From the NCBI GenBank assembly GCA_016927285.1, contig JAFGMZ010000032.1:1-33984 (forward strand): a stretch of DNA of 33,984 bases. The letters are read 5' to 3'. Shown here in pieces: positions 8,194 through 15,461 of this stretch. The DNA is from Chlorobiaceae bacterium (GTDB lineage Bacteria; Bacteroidota; Chlorobiia; Chlorobiales; Chlorobiaceae). Under the pieces are notes generated by a model that saw nothing but the letters and a program-made list of their open reading frames with translations, was not told where the DNA came from and searched no databases. Made by a program: the position numbers and the translations under genes. Each line of letters opens with the position of its first letter. Within the stretch, counting starts at the first letter, position 1.

Positions 8194-9120
8194 ATGAATA
8201 TTATTCATCGGCTATCCATTCTTACTGTTTTGCTTGCATTTGTTGGTATTACGGCAGGATATGCGCAGAGCGCGCAGGATTATATGGATTTCGGTATCGA
8301 TCAGGGGCGTAGCGGACGTGTTCAGGAGGCTGTCGATTCATTCAGCAAAGCGATCCTGCTTGATCCGGGTAATGCGGGGGCATATTACAACAGGGGGTTG
8401 GCAAAATCTCTCGGAGGAGATGCGCATGGAGCCATTTCAGATTATACCAGAGCTATCGAACTGGATTCCTTGTTGCTTGGAGCTTACAATAACCGGGGTT
8501 TTGCCCTTGCGGCGCTTGGGGATTTCAAGAGCGCGGTAAAGGATCTTTCGGTGGCGATCGAGCTTGATCCGACTGTTCCTGAATTCTACAATAACAGGGG
8601 AACGGCTAAATCGGCGCTTGGGGACTACAGTGGCGCAATAGCAGATTACTCGCGTTCCATCGAGATCAATCCGTATCTTGTCGGAGCCTACAATAACAGG
8701 GGACTGGCTAAGAGCCTTGCCGGCGAGCTGCAGGGCGCCATCACTGATTTTTCGCACGCACTCGATCTGGACCAGCGATATGATGCGGCGTGGTATAACC
8801 GAGGCAATGCACGGATTGCAATCGGCGATGCAAAAGGGGCAATCGATGATTATGACAAGGCGCTGATTCTGAATGCAGGGTTGGTTGAGGCTTATAACAA
8901 TCGGGCTTTTGCAAAAGCCGCTATTGGCGATTACAGGGGTGCGGTAGATGACATGAACATGCTGATTGGTTTTTTGCCTGCTAACCCGGGAGCGTATTAT
9001 AATCGGGGTGTAGCGAAAAAAAATCTTGGGGATCTGCGAGGCGCTGCTGATGACTTCCGAAAAGCCGCTGCTCTTGGCGATGCGCTTTCTGAAAAAGCTC
9101 TTAAGGAGCTGATTCCTTGA
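8194..9120 (+). CDS. Secreted tetratricopeptide-repeat protein
   Basis: From ATG 8194 the product is 308 residues, with a signal peptide (MNIIHRLSILTVLLAF, cleavage near GYAQS). Almost the whole mature protein is made of about eight 34-residue TPR units. Each has the recurring AYNNRG(L/F/T)AK..LGD..GAI.D(Y/F)..AI.L(D/N)P pattern, marked by Tyr-Asn-Asn-Arg-Gly. TPR solenoids mediate protein-protein contacts in the periplasm or outer membrane; no catalytic domain is attached. The ORF-track start at 8149 adds 15 residues before the signal peptide. The repeats are very regular, so part of the array may have expanded recently. Confidence 0.85.
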   Translation: MNIIHRLSILTVLLAFVGITAGYAQSAQDYMDFGIDQGRSGRVQEAVDSFSKAILLDPGNAGAYYNRGLAKSLGGDAHGAISDYTRAIELDSLLLGAYNNRGFALAALGDFKSAVKDLSVAIELDPTVPEFYNNRGTAKSALGDYSGAIADYSRSIEINPYLVGAYNNRGLAKSLAGELQGAITDFSHALDLDQRYDAAWYNRGNARIAIGDAKGAIDDYDKALILNAGLVEAYNNRAFAKAAIGDYRGAVDDMNMLIGFLPANPGAYYNRGVAKKNLGDLRGAADDFRKAAALGDALSEKALKELIP

Positions 9121-9222
9121 GCGTTCAGGTTGCCGTTTGAGAGTCGATATGAGTGTAAGTGGATATCGTTTTTTTTGTTTACGTTTTCTATCGTATACGG
9201 CAGATGTCGGTCATGATCCGGC

Positions 9223-9849
9223 TTGGTCTGCCTTATGCCTGGCTACTATCTGATAGTTGCCATATTGCATTCCCGTGATATTGTGAATACAGCGGAGCTT
9301 ACAATTTCCGAAGGGTACCGGAAGCTCGACGATGATATCCTTTATGTGCACTCTCGCCGCTATGCCAGGAGTGAAACAACGTGCCGTTGCTGCCTGCATT
9401 TGTACTACAATCTTACCCGTCGGGCAAGAGCGATTGATGCCTTTAATGAAGCGCTGTTCGCCTACCGGCAGAAGGTCGGGTCCGGCAAACCGGTAGCAGC
9501 TGAGCAGCAGGCCTATGACAAATACTTTATTGTGAAAACACAACCCCGAAACGGGGGGCGACGATCTCTTTTCAATACCGAGGCGAGAGAACACCATAGC
9601 TGCCGGTATGCCGGATTTCAGGCGCTGCTTTCCGGTAGCAGCAAGGATTCTGTCGAGGCAATGCGGGTCTGTCAGGATAAAGGTTCAGTAGAGAACTGTT
9701 TTGATGAGCTGAAGAATACGCTCGATATGAAGCGGTTGCGCATGCATACTTTATCGTCGATCAATGGACGACAGTTTATCCGGTTCATCTCCCGGATCCC
9801 TCATCGTTATAATCTGGCAGGGAAATCAGGGTGTATCGCTGTGCTATGA
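9223..9849 (+). pseudogene. Remnant of an IS4/IS1634-type transposase
   Basis: The 208-codon frame resembles the C-terminal half of DDE transposases of the IS4/IS1634 type. It has a LHLYYN segment, a SGKPVAAEQQAYDKYF stretch, YAGFQALLS, a K-x-SVENCFDELKN motif containing the final catalytic Glu, and LDMKRLRMHTLSSINGRQFIRFI. Intact family members are about twice this long or more and have the two Asp residues upstream. Here the N-terminal half is missing and the end diverges after FISRI, so both sides are truncated. No terminal inverted repeats were recognised. I treat it as a decayed insertion sequence, not a functional gene. Confidence 0.7.
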
Positions 9850-10497
9850 TGGTTCCATAGCCTTATAGGTTTTGTCTGTAATAATGATATACGCATTGTT
9901 TGTTTTTGTTTCTCTCGCCATTTTTTCTCTTGATTCGTCATGCCCGCACCATATATTTCTGTAGGCACAACGAAGCCGCTGCATAGCTGTATCATGTTTT
10001 TGCTTCGAGAACAATATGGGATCACATCAAAAGAATATACTGTTTTTATAATGTATGCCGGTCGAGCGCCAAGTGCTGACCGGATAGCGGGATGTTTCTG
10101 CATTCTTTCGATCCGAGGGGATCAGGGTAACCGTAACGCGGTTATTGCAGTTGTTGCTTGTACTGAAGAGGATACGGCCTTACCGGGATATTTTCAATGT
10201 CAGTCTGCGAGATAAAATGATGTCGGATGTTTATAATAAATATGGTGATCTGTTTTTTATAGTCCAGGCTCACTATACGGTGGGTACGGGTGCATCGGCA
10301 GAATTGGGGCCTGTCGATGTTTGAGCGGCCGCCAGGCCGCTTTTTTTCTTTGAGCGAAATCCTTCTCACATGGATTTTCCATCGCGCTTTGCTCTGATAC
10401 CAAAAAACTTATATGCAGCATGAACGGTTATTTCAATATAGCGCTGTTTGAACGGATAGCGCTGATTGCGTTTTTATGATCTTACGAGGGGAGGTGT
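9850..10497. other. Gene-poor region between the transposase remnant and the ArsA-type gene
   Basis: About 650 bases with no gene I can support. ORF-track frames here (9940-10215 on plus, 9807-10103 and 10142-10369 on minus) have no recognisable motifs or convincing starts. One further plus frame is open from about 10088 to 10324, and its last 35 codons from ATG 10217 stop exactly at a strong terminator. It could be a degenerate gene end or a small ORF. The region may be decayed mobile-element or gene debris. Confidence 0.5.
10324..10347 (+). terminator. Intrinsic terminator
   Basis: AGCGGCC and GGCCGCT form a 7-bp GC-rich stem with a GCCA loop, followed by seven T residues on the plus strand. 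It would end a plus-strand transcript coming from the gene-poor region and so isolates the ArsA-type gene downstream. It overlaps the stop codon of the small open frame at 10217-10324. Confidence 0.85.
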
Positions 10498-11679
10498 ATG
10501 CGGCTTATTCTCATGACAGGCAAAGGCGGGGTTGGAAAGACCTCTATGGCGGCAGCAACAGGATTGCGGTGCGCGGAGCTCGGTTACAAGACCCTGGTGC
10601 TGAGTACCGATCCTGCCCATTCGCTGGCAGACAGTTTCGATATGCCTCTCGGCCATGAAGCCAAACGGATTTGCAACAATCTTTATGGAGCCGAACTCGA
10701 TGTGTTGCAGGAGCTCGAGCAGAACTGGGGATCTGTCAAGCGTTATATTACCGAGGTGCTCCAGGCCAGGGGGCTTGATGCCGTTCAGGCAGAAGAGCTT
10801 GCCATATTGCCGGGAATGGATGAGATTTTCGGGCTTGTGCGGGTGTTTCGACATCACCGGGAGGGTAATTACGATGTCCTTATCATTGATTCTGCTCCGA
10901 CAGGTACAGCATTGAGGCTTCTGAGCATCCCTGAAGTGAGTGGCTGGTACATGCGTAAATTCTATAAGCCAATGGAAAAAGCCGCGCTTTATCTTCGCCC
11001 CCTTGTAGAGCCTTTTTTCAGACCACTTGCCGGTTTTTCTCTTCCAGACAGGGAACTCATGAGCGTGCCGTATGAATTCTACGAACAAATAGCTGCTCTC
11101 GGCAGGATTCTGACAGACAGTGCTGTTACCTCGGTGAGGCTGGTAACCAATCCTGAAAAAATGGTTATCAAAGAGTCTCTGCGTGCCCATGCTTATCTGA
11201 GTCTCTATAATATTTCCGTGGATCTTATTATCGCAAATCGAATTATCCCGCCAGAGGTCAACGATCCGTATTTTACCTACTGGAAAGAAAATCAGACGCA
11301 TTACCGGCAGGAAATTATCGATAATTTCAGCCCATTACCGGTCAAGGAGGTTCCGCTTTATTCTCGTGAGATATGCGGTCTCGATACGCTGGAAAAGCTC
11401 AAATATTTACTCTATCGCGATGAGGATCCGACTCAGGTATATTACCTTCATACTACATTCCAGATAAAGCAGACAGCTGAGGGTTTCAGTCTTGAGCTTT
11501 ATCTTCCAGGTATTCCTCGGGAGCAGATCGATCTGAGTAAAAGCGGGGACGAACTCAATATCCGTATCGGGAATCATCGAAGGAATATGGTGCTTCCTCA
11601 GATGCTCGCCACCCTGCATACGACGGGCGCGGAAATGGAGGGGGAGCGACTGTTCATAAGGTTTGCTGAACGGCGGTGA
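10498..11679 (+). CDS. ArsA/Get3-type ATPase with C-terminal HSP20-like domain
   Basis: A 393-residue soluble P-loop ATPase. It has the deviant Walker A GKGGVGKT (8-15), the DPAHS switch I segment (38-42) and IIDSAPTG switch II (about 129-136). Residues from about 318 to the end form the small HSP20/alpha-crystallin-like domain often fused to bacterial ArsA homologues ([16 protein letters not shown]). No arsenic genes are nearby, so arsenite efflux is not implied. Chlorobi encode several such ArsA paralogues and the role may be membrane-protein targeting or chaperoning. A strong GAGGGGAGG ribosome binding site precedes ATG 10498, and the upstream terminator suggests its own promoter. Confidence 0.88.
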   Translation: MRLILMTGKGGVGKTSMAAATGLRCAELGYKTLVLSTDPAHSLADSFDMPLGHEAKRICNNLYGAELDVLQELEQNWGSVKRYITEVLQARGLDAVQAEELAILPGMDEIFGLVRVFRHHREGNYDVLIIDSAPTGTALRLLSIPEVSGWYMRKFYKPMEKAALYLRPLVEPFFRPLAGFSLPDRELMSVPYEFYEQIAALGRILTDSAVTSVRLVTNPEKMVIKESLRAHAYLSLYNISVDLIIANRIIPPEVNDPYFTYWKENQTHYRQEIIDNFSPLPVKEVPLYSREICGLDTLEKLKYLLYRDEDPTQVYYLHTTFQIKQTAEGFSLELYLPGIPREQIDLSKSGDELNIRIGNHRRNMVLPQMLATLHTTGAEMEGERLFIRFAERR

Positions 11680-11736
11680 TGGATGTTAAGTACAAACAGG
11701 CGACTGCGGCTTGATTCAATAAAAAAAATTGCTGTT

Positions 11737-11781
11737 TTGATTGGCAATTGTTAATTGTAAATTAAACGTTTTACCAATCAA
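11737..11781. promoter_or_regulatory. AT-rich inverted repeat upstream of the 100-residue protein gene
   Basis: TTGATTGG (11737-11744) and CCAATCAA (11774-11781) are perfect inverted arms around a 29-base AT-rich centre that itself contains CAATTG and TTAATTG. It lies about 40 bases upstream of ATG 11819. This could be an operator with a buried promoter; no factor can be named. Confidence 0.35.
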
Positions 11782-11818
11782 TTCAGATGCCGGATATTAC
11801 ACCGGATAGGAGGTCGAG

Positions 11819-12121
11819 ATGATACAGTTCAGGGTCGGTGATGCCATCGTTTACCATAAGCCGAAAAGCTCTTTTTGTCCCGGTCCCAGGGCAAAGCAGG
11901 TTTTTCCTCTTGAACATGGCGAAGAGTATCACTACGTAGTGGATAAGTTCTGGAAAGTGACCAGGGTCCACAGCGACGGTACGATAGAAGTTACTACCCG
12001 CACCGGAAAAAAACACCAGCTTGAGGCATCGGACCCAAATATCCGGAAAGCCGATATTTTTCATCATTTTGTACACCGTAAGCGGTTTCCACGGTTATCG
12101 GATCCGAAGCTCCGGCATTAA
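11819..12121 (+). CDS. Conserved-looking small protein of unknown function
   Basis: A 100-residue basic, soluble protein, MIQFRVGDAIVYHKP at the start. The strong AGGAGG-type site in GGATAGGAGGTCGAG just before ATG 11819 supports translation. The first half reads like a small beta-barrel (FRVGDAIVYH, then VVDKFWKVTRVHSDGTIEVTTRTGKKHQL), similar in style to KOW/SH3-like or CarD-type barrels, but I cannot assign a family. The C-terminus is rich in His, Arg and Lys, which would suit nucleic acid contact; this is inference only. There is no signal peptide. It converges with the small gene at 12132. Confidence 0.65.
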   Translation: MIQFRVGDAIVYHKPKSSFCPGPRAKQVFPLEHGEEYHYVVDKFWKVTRVHSDGTIEVTTRTGKKHQLEASDPNIRKADIFHHFVHRKRFPRLSDPKLRH

Positions 12122-12131
12122 CCATAGAGGT

Positions 12132-12407
12132 TCATTTCTCCTCGCTTTCTCCAACCTGTTCTGTTCCTGCGCGCAGATGACAGACCTGAGTGTCATACCA
12201 GAGCGGCGTATCATGGCGAAGCATGCTTATTACTACCTGAAATTCCGCAGGGTCTTTGAATATCCGGTTGTCAATCAGTTGGTTGTCTGCATCGTAGAAT
12301 GCTATGCGCCCTTCGTGTTCAGTCAGGTCCCATCTGCTGTAATAACTGGAGATAAGTATATTTGCCATACATGCCAAGTGTTTATTGGTATCGGAATGTT
12401 CCTGCAT
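12132..12407 (-). CDS. Small hypothetical protein downstream of the pentapeptide gene
   Basis: A 91-residue product I do not recognise. The core ANILISSYYSRWDLTEHEGRIAFYDADNQLIDNR has plausible beta-strand composition, and the end is acidic (GESEEK). An AGGGAA element lies just before the ATG at 12407; a second ATG 13 codons later has no such site. It begins 36 bases after the pentapeptide-repeat gene on the same strand, so the two may be co-transcribed. No signal peptide or membrane span is apparent. Confidence 0.55.
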   Translation of the reverse strand: MQEHSDTNKHLACMANILISSYYSRWDLTEHEGRIAFYDADNQLIDNRIFKDPAEFQVVISMLRHDTPLWYDTQVCHLRAGTEQVGESEEK

Positions 12408-12443
12408 TGATTCCCTTTTTTTCCCGGATACGTGCCTGCTGTA

Positions 12444-13778
12444 TCAGGGTTTACTGAATATCGCTCCCCGCTGTACCGCCCAGTCGGCAGTTGCTTTTTT
12501 CCCGGAAGGCAGTACGGTTTCTGCAGTGATTACGGCATTATTCAGGTTTGTATCCATCATGGTTGCATCCCTGAGCACTGCGCCAGAGAGATCGGCATCT
12601 TCAAGATCGGCATCAAATAGTGATGCGCCAGTCAGGTTTGCTCCCCGGAGGTTTGCGCCTGTCAATATGGCGCCATACAGGTTTGCTTTCGTGAGGTCGG
12701 CGCCGCTGAGATTGGCTTTTTTCAGGAATGTCCGGTCGAAGTTCGCTTTTTGCAGCTTTGCATTGTTCAGTTTTGCCCCTTTCATGTCGGCTTTCTGGAA
12801 ATTGGCCGCACTGAAATCGCCACCTTCCATGATCGCATCGTCAAGGTTCGCATCCTCGAAATCCGCTCCTGCCATTGACGCCCGTTGCAGGTTAACCCCT
12901 TTGAGTTCGACATCTTCAAGCTTCTCGGCTTTCAGGTCAACGGGCATTCCGGGATTGTTGCTTCGCATTTCGTTCCAGGACGCCACATCTTCTACCAGTA
13001 ATTCCTGTGGCTTTGGTTTTGCCGGCGGTGCTGATTTATCGGCATGCAGATGGTTTTTCGTCGAAGGCCGGGGAAGAAAGGCCGGCTCGGCCTGCACCGG
13101 GTAAACGGGCGATGTCATATCTGTTTCACGGAAAAAGCGGGCTTTATGTATCGATGCCCAGCTTCCAGTTGCTCGTTCGCCGGAAGGCGTTATGGTGTTG
13201 TTCGACACCAGGGCACCGCTCAGATCGGCCAAAGCTAAAAATGTCGCACCCTTGAAGCTCGCACCTTTAAGGTTGGCATTCTGCAGATTCGCTTCGAACA
13301 GTACTGAACCCGACAGGTTCGCTCCTGAGAGGTCGGCATCTTCCAGTACTGCCCATCTCAGGTTGACATCCTGAAGGTTTGCCATGCGGAACGACGCTCC
13401 TTTCATGAACGAGTTTTTCAGGTTCGCTTTAGCGAGCGAGGCGCCGGAGAGGTCGGCGTCTTTCAGATCGGCTTTTTTTATGAAAGCCATGGCGAGGTTC
13501 GATTGCTGAAGTTTTGCTCGGTTAAGATTCGCTCCGCTCAGTTCTGCACGTATGAGAGAGACATTCATCAGGTTTGCATCTTTCAGGTCGGCGTCCTCGA
13601 GCTTAGCCTTGTTCAGGTCAACGGTCAGCGAGGGGTCAGATTGTCGGATGGATTGCCACTCGTCTCTCTTGTCCATAAGCAGCCTCACAGCATAAGGGTC
13701 GGCGGCATAACCTGTTGCAGATAGTGCAGAGCAGGCGGCGAGCAGCATAGCGCGTAACAGTGAGCGGTTCCGGTTCAT
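12444..13778 (-). CDS. Exported pentapeptide-repeat protein with duplicated module
   Basis: A 444-residue protein with a signal peptide (cleavage near GYAAD, residue 26). Residues 41-215 and 268-441 are two copies of one module. Each copy has a Trp plus NP/DP-type lead-in ending VDL, then A(D/N)LxxA pentapeptide repeats, then a closing TxxPSGxxATxxWAxxxxAxF segment. A Pro-rich linker (216-262) joins them. Pentapeptide repeats fold as a right-handed quadrilateral beta-helix; these would be periplasmic or surface rods. No enzymatic motif is present and no partner is indicated. The gene is divergent from the NAD(P)-binding protein gene. Family assignment is certain, role unknown. Confidence 0.88.
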   Translation of the reverse strand: MNRNRSLLRAMLLAACSALSATGYAADPYAVRLLMDKRDEWQSIRQSDPSLTVDLNKAKLEDADLKDANLMNVSLIRAELSGANLNRAKLQQSNLAMAFIKKADLKDADLSGASLAKANLKNSFMKGASFRMANLQDVNLRWAVLEDADLSGANLSGSVLFEANLQNANLKGASFKGATFLALADLSGALVSNNTITPSGERATGSWASIHKARFFRETDMTSPVYPVQAEPAFLPRPSTKNHLHADKSAPPAKPKPQELLVEDVASWNEMRSNNPGMPVDLKAEKLEDVELKGVNLQRASMAGADFEDANLDDAIMEGGDFSAANFQKADMKGAKLNNAKLQKANFDRTFLKKANLSGADLTKANLYGAILTGANLRGANLTGASLFDADLEDADLSGAVLRDATMMDTNLNNAVITAETVLPSGKKATADWAVQRGAIFSKP

Positions 13779-13919
13779 AATGAATGTGATGAAGTGTCGT
13801 AAGCAGTACTCGATGAGCCTGTCGATTCTGCAATGAATGGAAATTTCTCTATTTCGAAAAGTAAAGAAAAGAGGGTATATGTCCGGAAACTTTCTTGGCC
13901 TGTGTTCCGTTTTCTTATT

Positions 13920-13938
13920 TATAATTATTCAATATAAT
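13920..13938 (+). promoter_or_regulatory. Possible promoter -10 elements for the NAD(P)-binding protein gene
   Basis: Two TATAAT hexamers lie at 13920-13925 and 13933-13938, in an AT-rich stretch between divergent genes. No good -35 hexamer is seen at standard spacing. Transcription from the second would begin near 13945, which favours translation from ATG 13973 over the ORF-track start at 13946. Confidence 0.35.
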
Positions 13939-13972
13939 TCCGATAATGTTCGTAAAGATGGAGTTTTCAATT

Positions 13973-14671
13973 ATGGATGCGAAATCATCATATAAAGGTA
14001 AAGTGCTTGTGGCAGGAGCAACAGGAAAGACGGGCCAGTGGGTCGTCAAGCGATTGCAGCATTACGGCGTACCTGTGAAAGTTCTGGTGCGTTCAGAAGA
14101 AAAAGCCCGGATTTTCGGGGGTTCAGTTGAAGTTGCCGTAGGCCATGTACAGGATAGCAATGCGGTTGCGGCGGCAGTCAAAGGGTGTGATGCGGTTATT
14201 TCTGCTCTGGGTTCAAGCTCGTTTTCGGGGGAGGCATCTCCATCGGAAGTTGACAGAGATGGCGTCATAAGGCTTGCCGATGAGGCCGTAAAAGCGGGAG
14301 TCGCACATTTCGGTCTGGTCAGTTCCATTGCGGTGACAAAATGGTTCCATCCGCTAAATCTGTTTGCCGGGGTGCTTTTCATGAAACATGCGGGCGAGGA
14401 GCATGTCCGCGAGCTTTTTTCCGGAGAGGGCCGGAGTTATACGATCGTTCGTCCTGGCGGATTGAAGGACGGCGAGCCTATGCAGTTCAGACTTCATGTC
14501 GATCAGGGCGACAGGATATGGAATGGTTCGACAAACCGTTCAGATGTGGCTGAATTGCTTGTGCTTTCGCTCTGGAATCCGAAAGCCAGAAACAGGACCT
14601 TCGAAGTCATCAATGAGGCGGAAGAACTTCAGGATACCCTGAATCCCTATTATGAAAAGCTTGCCGGGTAG
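13973..14671 (+). CDS. NAD(P)-binding atypical SDR (NmrA/SDR_a5-like)
   Basis: With ATG 13973 the product is 232 residues. It starts with VLVAGATGKTGQWVVKRL, the glycine motif of atypical SDRs that bind NAD(P)(H). It continues with DAVISALGSS, LVSSIAVTKW and YTIVRPGGLKDG, all typical of the NAD(P)H-binding DUF2867/NmrA-type group found in phototrophs. The canonical YxxxK is not evident, so it may be a redox sensor or an assembly factor instead of a dehydrogenase. GGAG nine bases upstream supports the chosen start; earlier ATGs at 13946 and 13958 lack one. A bidirectional terminator follows. Confidence 0.82.
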   Translation: MDAKSSYKGKVLVAGATGKTGQWVVKRLQHYGVPVKVLVRSEEKARIFGGSVEVAVGHVQDSNAVAAAVKGCDAVISALGSSSFSGEASPSEVDRDGVIRLADEAVKAGVAHFGLVSSIAVTKWFHPLNLFAGVLFMKHAGEEHVRELFSGEGRSYTIVRPGGLKDGEPMQFRLHVDQGDRIWNGSTNRSDVAELLVLSLWNPKARNRTFEVINEAEELQDTLNPYYEKLAG

Positions 14672-14682
14672 TTGAAGCATGA

Positions 14683-14713
14683 AAAAAGCCCTCTTATCAA
14701 AAGAGGGCTTTTT
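14683..14713. terminator. Bidirectional intrinsic terminator
   Basis: AAAAAGCCCTCTT and AAGAGGGCTTTTT form a 13-bp perfect stem with an ATCAA loop. The T tract downstream and A tract upstream let it work on both strands. It ends the plus-strand NAD(P)-binding protein transcript and the minus-strand csmE-like transcript. Confidence 0.9.
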
Positions 14714-14738
14714 ATATATCGATAGTATTAACCGGCCT

Positions 14739-14993
14739 TCAGTCCTTGAAGCGGGACTCAATATCTTTTGCCGGAATCGCATAACCGGACCGCTCCGGAG
14801 AAGATCCTCTGAGGCCGGCAGAAGTCCCGCCACCGTAGAGGTGAGGATAGGCGTTCTCTCCGAGGCGTTTGGTGGTTTTGCCTACATTTTCAAGAGCATC
14901 TCCGACAACCCACCAGTGGCCGTCAATGAACACTTCGAGAAACCTTCCATATGCGGCAGCTCCCTGAACAAATGCTCCTGAATTGCTGTTCAT
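14739..14993 (-). CDS. csmE: Chlorosome envelope protein of the CsmA/CsmE family
   Basis: An 84-residue protein matching the CsmA family, which forms the baseplate of chlorosomes and binds bacteriochlorophyll a. The diagnostic parts are an amphipathic N-terminal half with GRFLEVFIDGHWWVVGD (the conserved His is the presumed pigment ligand) and a C-terminal LRGSSPERSGYAIPAKDIESRF tail. In CsmA this tail is removed to give the mature protein. The N-terminal half differs clearly from the highly conserved CsmA sequence and no csmC neighbour is seen, so CsmE is the better call; the paralogue assignment rests on memory. It lies between a bidirectional terminator and a response regulator gene on the same strand. 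Confidence 0.82.
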   Translation of the reverse strand: MNSNSGAFVQGAAAYGRFLEVFIDGHWWVVGDALENVGKTTKRLGENAYPHLYGGGTSAGLRGSSPERSGYAIPAKDIESRFKD

Positions 14994-15101
14994 GCTCTTT
15001 TTTCTTCTGAGGCGTTGTGAGAAACCATATAAATTCTTATCTGAATTTAGAAAAATAATCGGCGATACGCAAAATGTTTCTTTTCGGCAACTGAAGATGC
15101 A

Positions 15102-15461
15102 TCACAAGCTTTTTATCACGCTCAGCAGCTCCTGCCGACCAAATGGTTTTTTCAGCGTTGCATGAGCGCCGATGGCGTCTGCAATGAGCAGGTAATTTTC
15201 CGGCCCTACTTTACCGCCTCCAGACATGGCGATGATTTTCACCATCGGCCAGTTTTTCCGGATCTCTCCAATTGTTTCTATTCCCTCCTTTTCAGGCATG
15301 ATGAGGTCAGTGATGACATGCGAGATATTTTCACTGTTATGCATTGCGGCGATTCCTTCCTTGCCGTTGCAGGCACAGATCACATTGTAGCCATCCGATA
15401 CCAGTAGTTTACAGACGAATTTACGGACGGCCTCATCATCTTCGATAACAAGAATTCTCAT
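15102..15461 (-). CDS. Single-domain response regulator (CheY-like)
   Basis: A 119-residue receiver domain alone. It has acidic residues at IEDDE (8-10), the phospho-acceptor Asp52 in VITDLIMP, Ser80 in AMSGGG and the conserved Lys in LKKPF (about 104-105). There is no DNA-binding or enzymatic output domain, so it probably acts in a phosphorelay or by protein contact. Its ATG overlaps the stop of the hybrid kinase by four bases (ATGA), so it is translationally coupled and is the likely partner of that kinase. The csmE-like gene follows after 108 bases on the same strand. Confidence 0.93.
   Translation of the reverse strand: MRILVIEDDEAVRKFVCKLLVSDGYNVICACNGKEGIAAMHNSENISHVITDLIMPEKEGIETIGEIRKNWPMVKIIAMSGGGKVGPENYLLIADAIGAHATLKKPFGRQELLSVIKSL

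Noticed and set aside
7918-8208. 97-codon extension of the second RlpA-like gene
   Set aside because: AT-rich intergenic DNA before a proper signal peptide start; would bury the signal peptide and overlap the TPR gene start.
9940-10215. 91-codon plus frame in the gene-poor region
   Set aside because: No ribosome binding site, no recognisable motif, and unusual composition; not enough to call a gene.
10474-11301. 275-codon minus-strand frame
   Set aside because: Antisense to the ArsA-type ATPase, which has all nucleotide-binding motifs.
10498-11679. Arsenite efflux assignment for the ArsA homologue
   Set aside because: No arsB, arsR or arsC neighbours, and fusion to an HSP20-like domain is common in ArsA paralogues without arsenic function.
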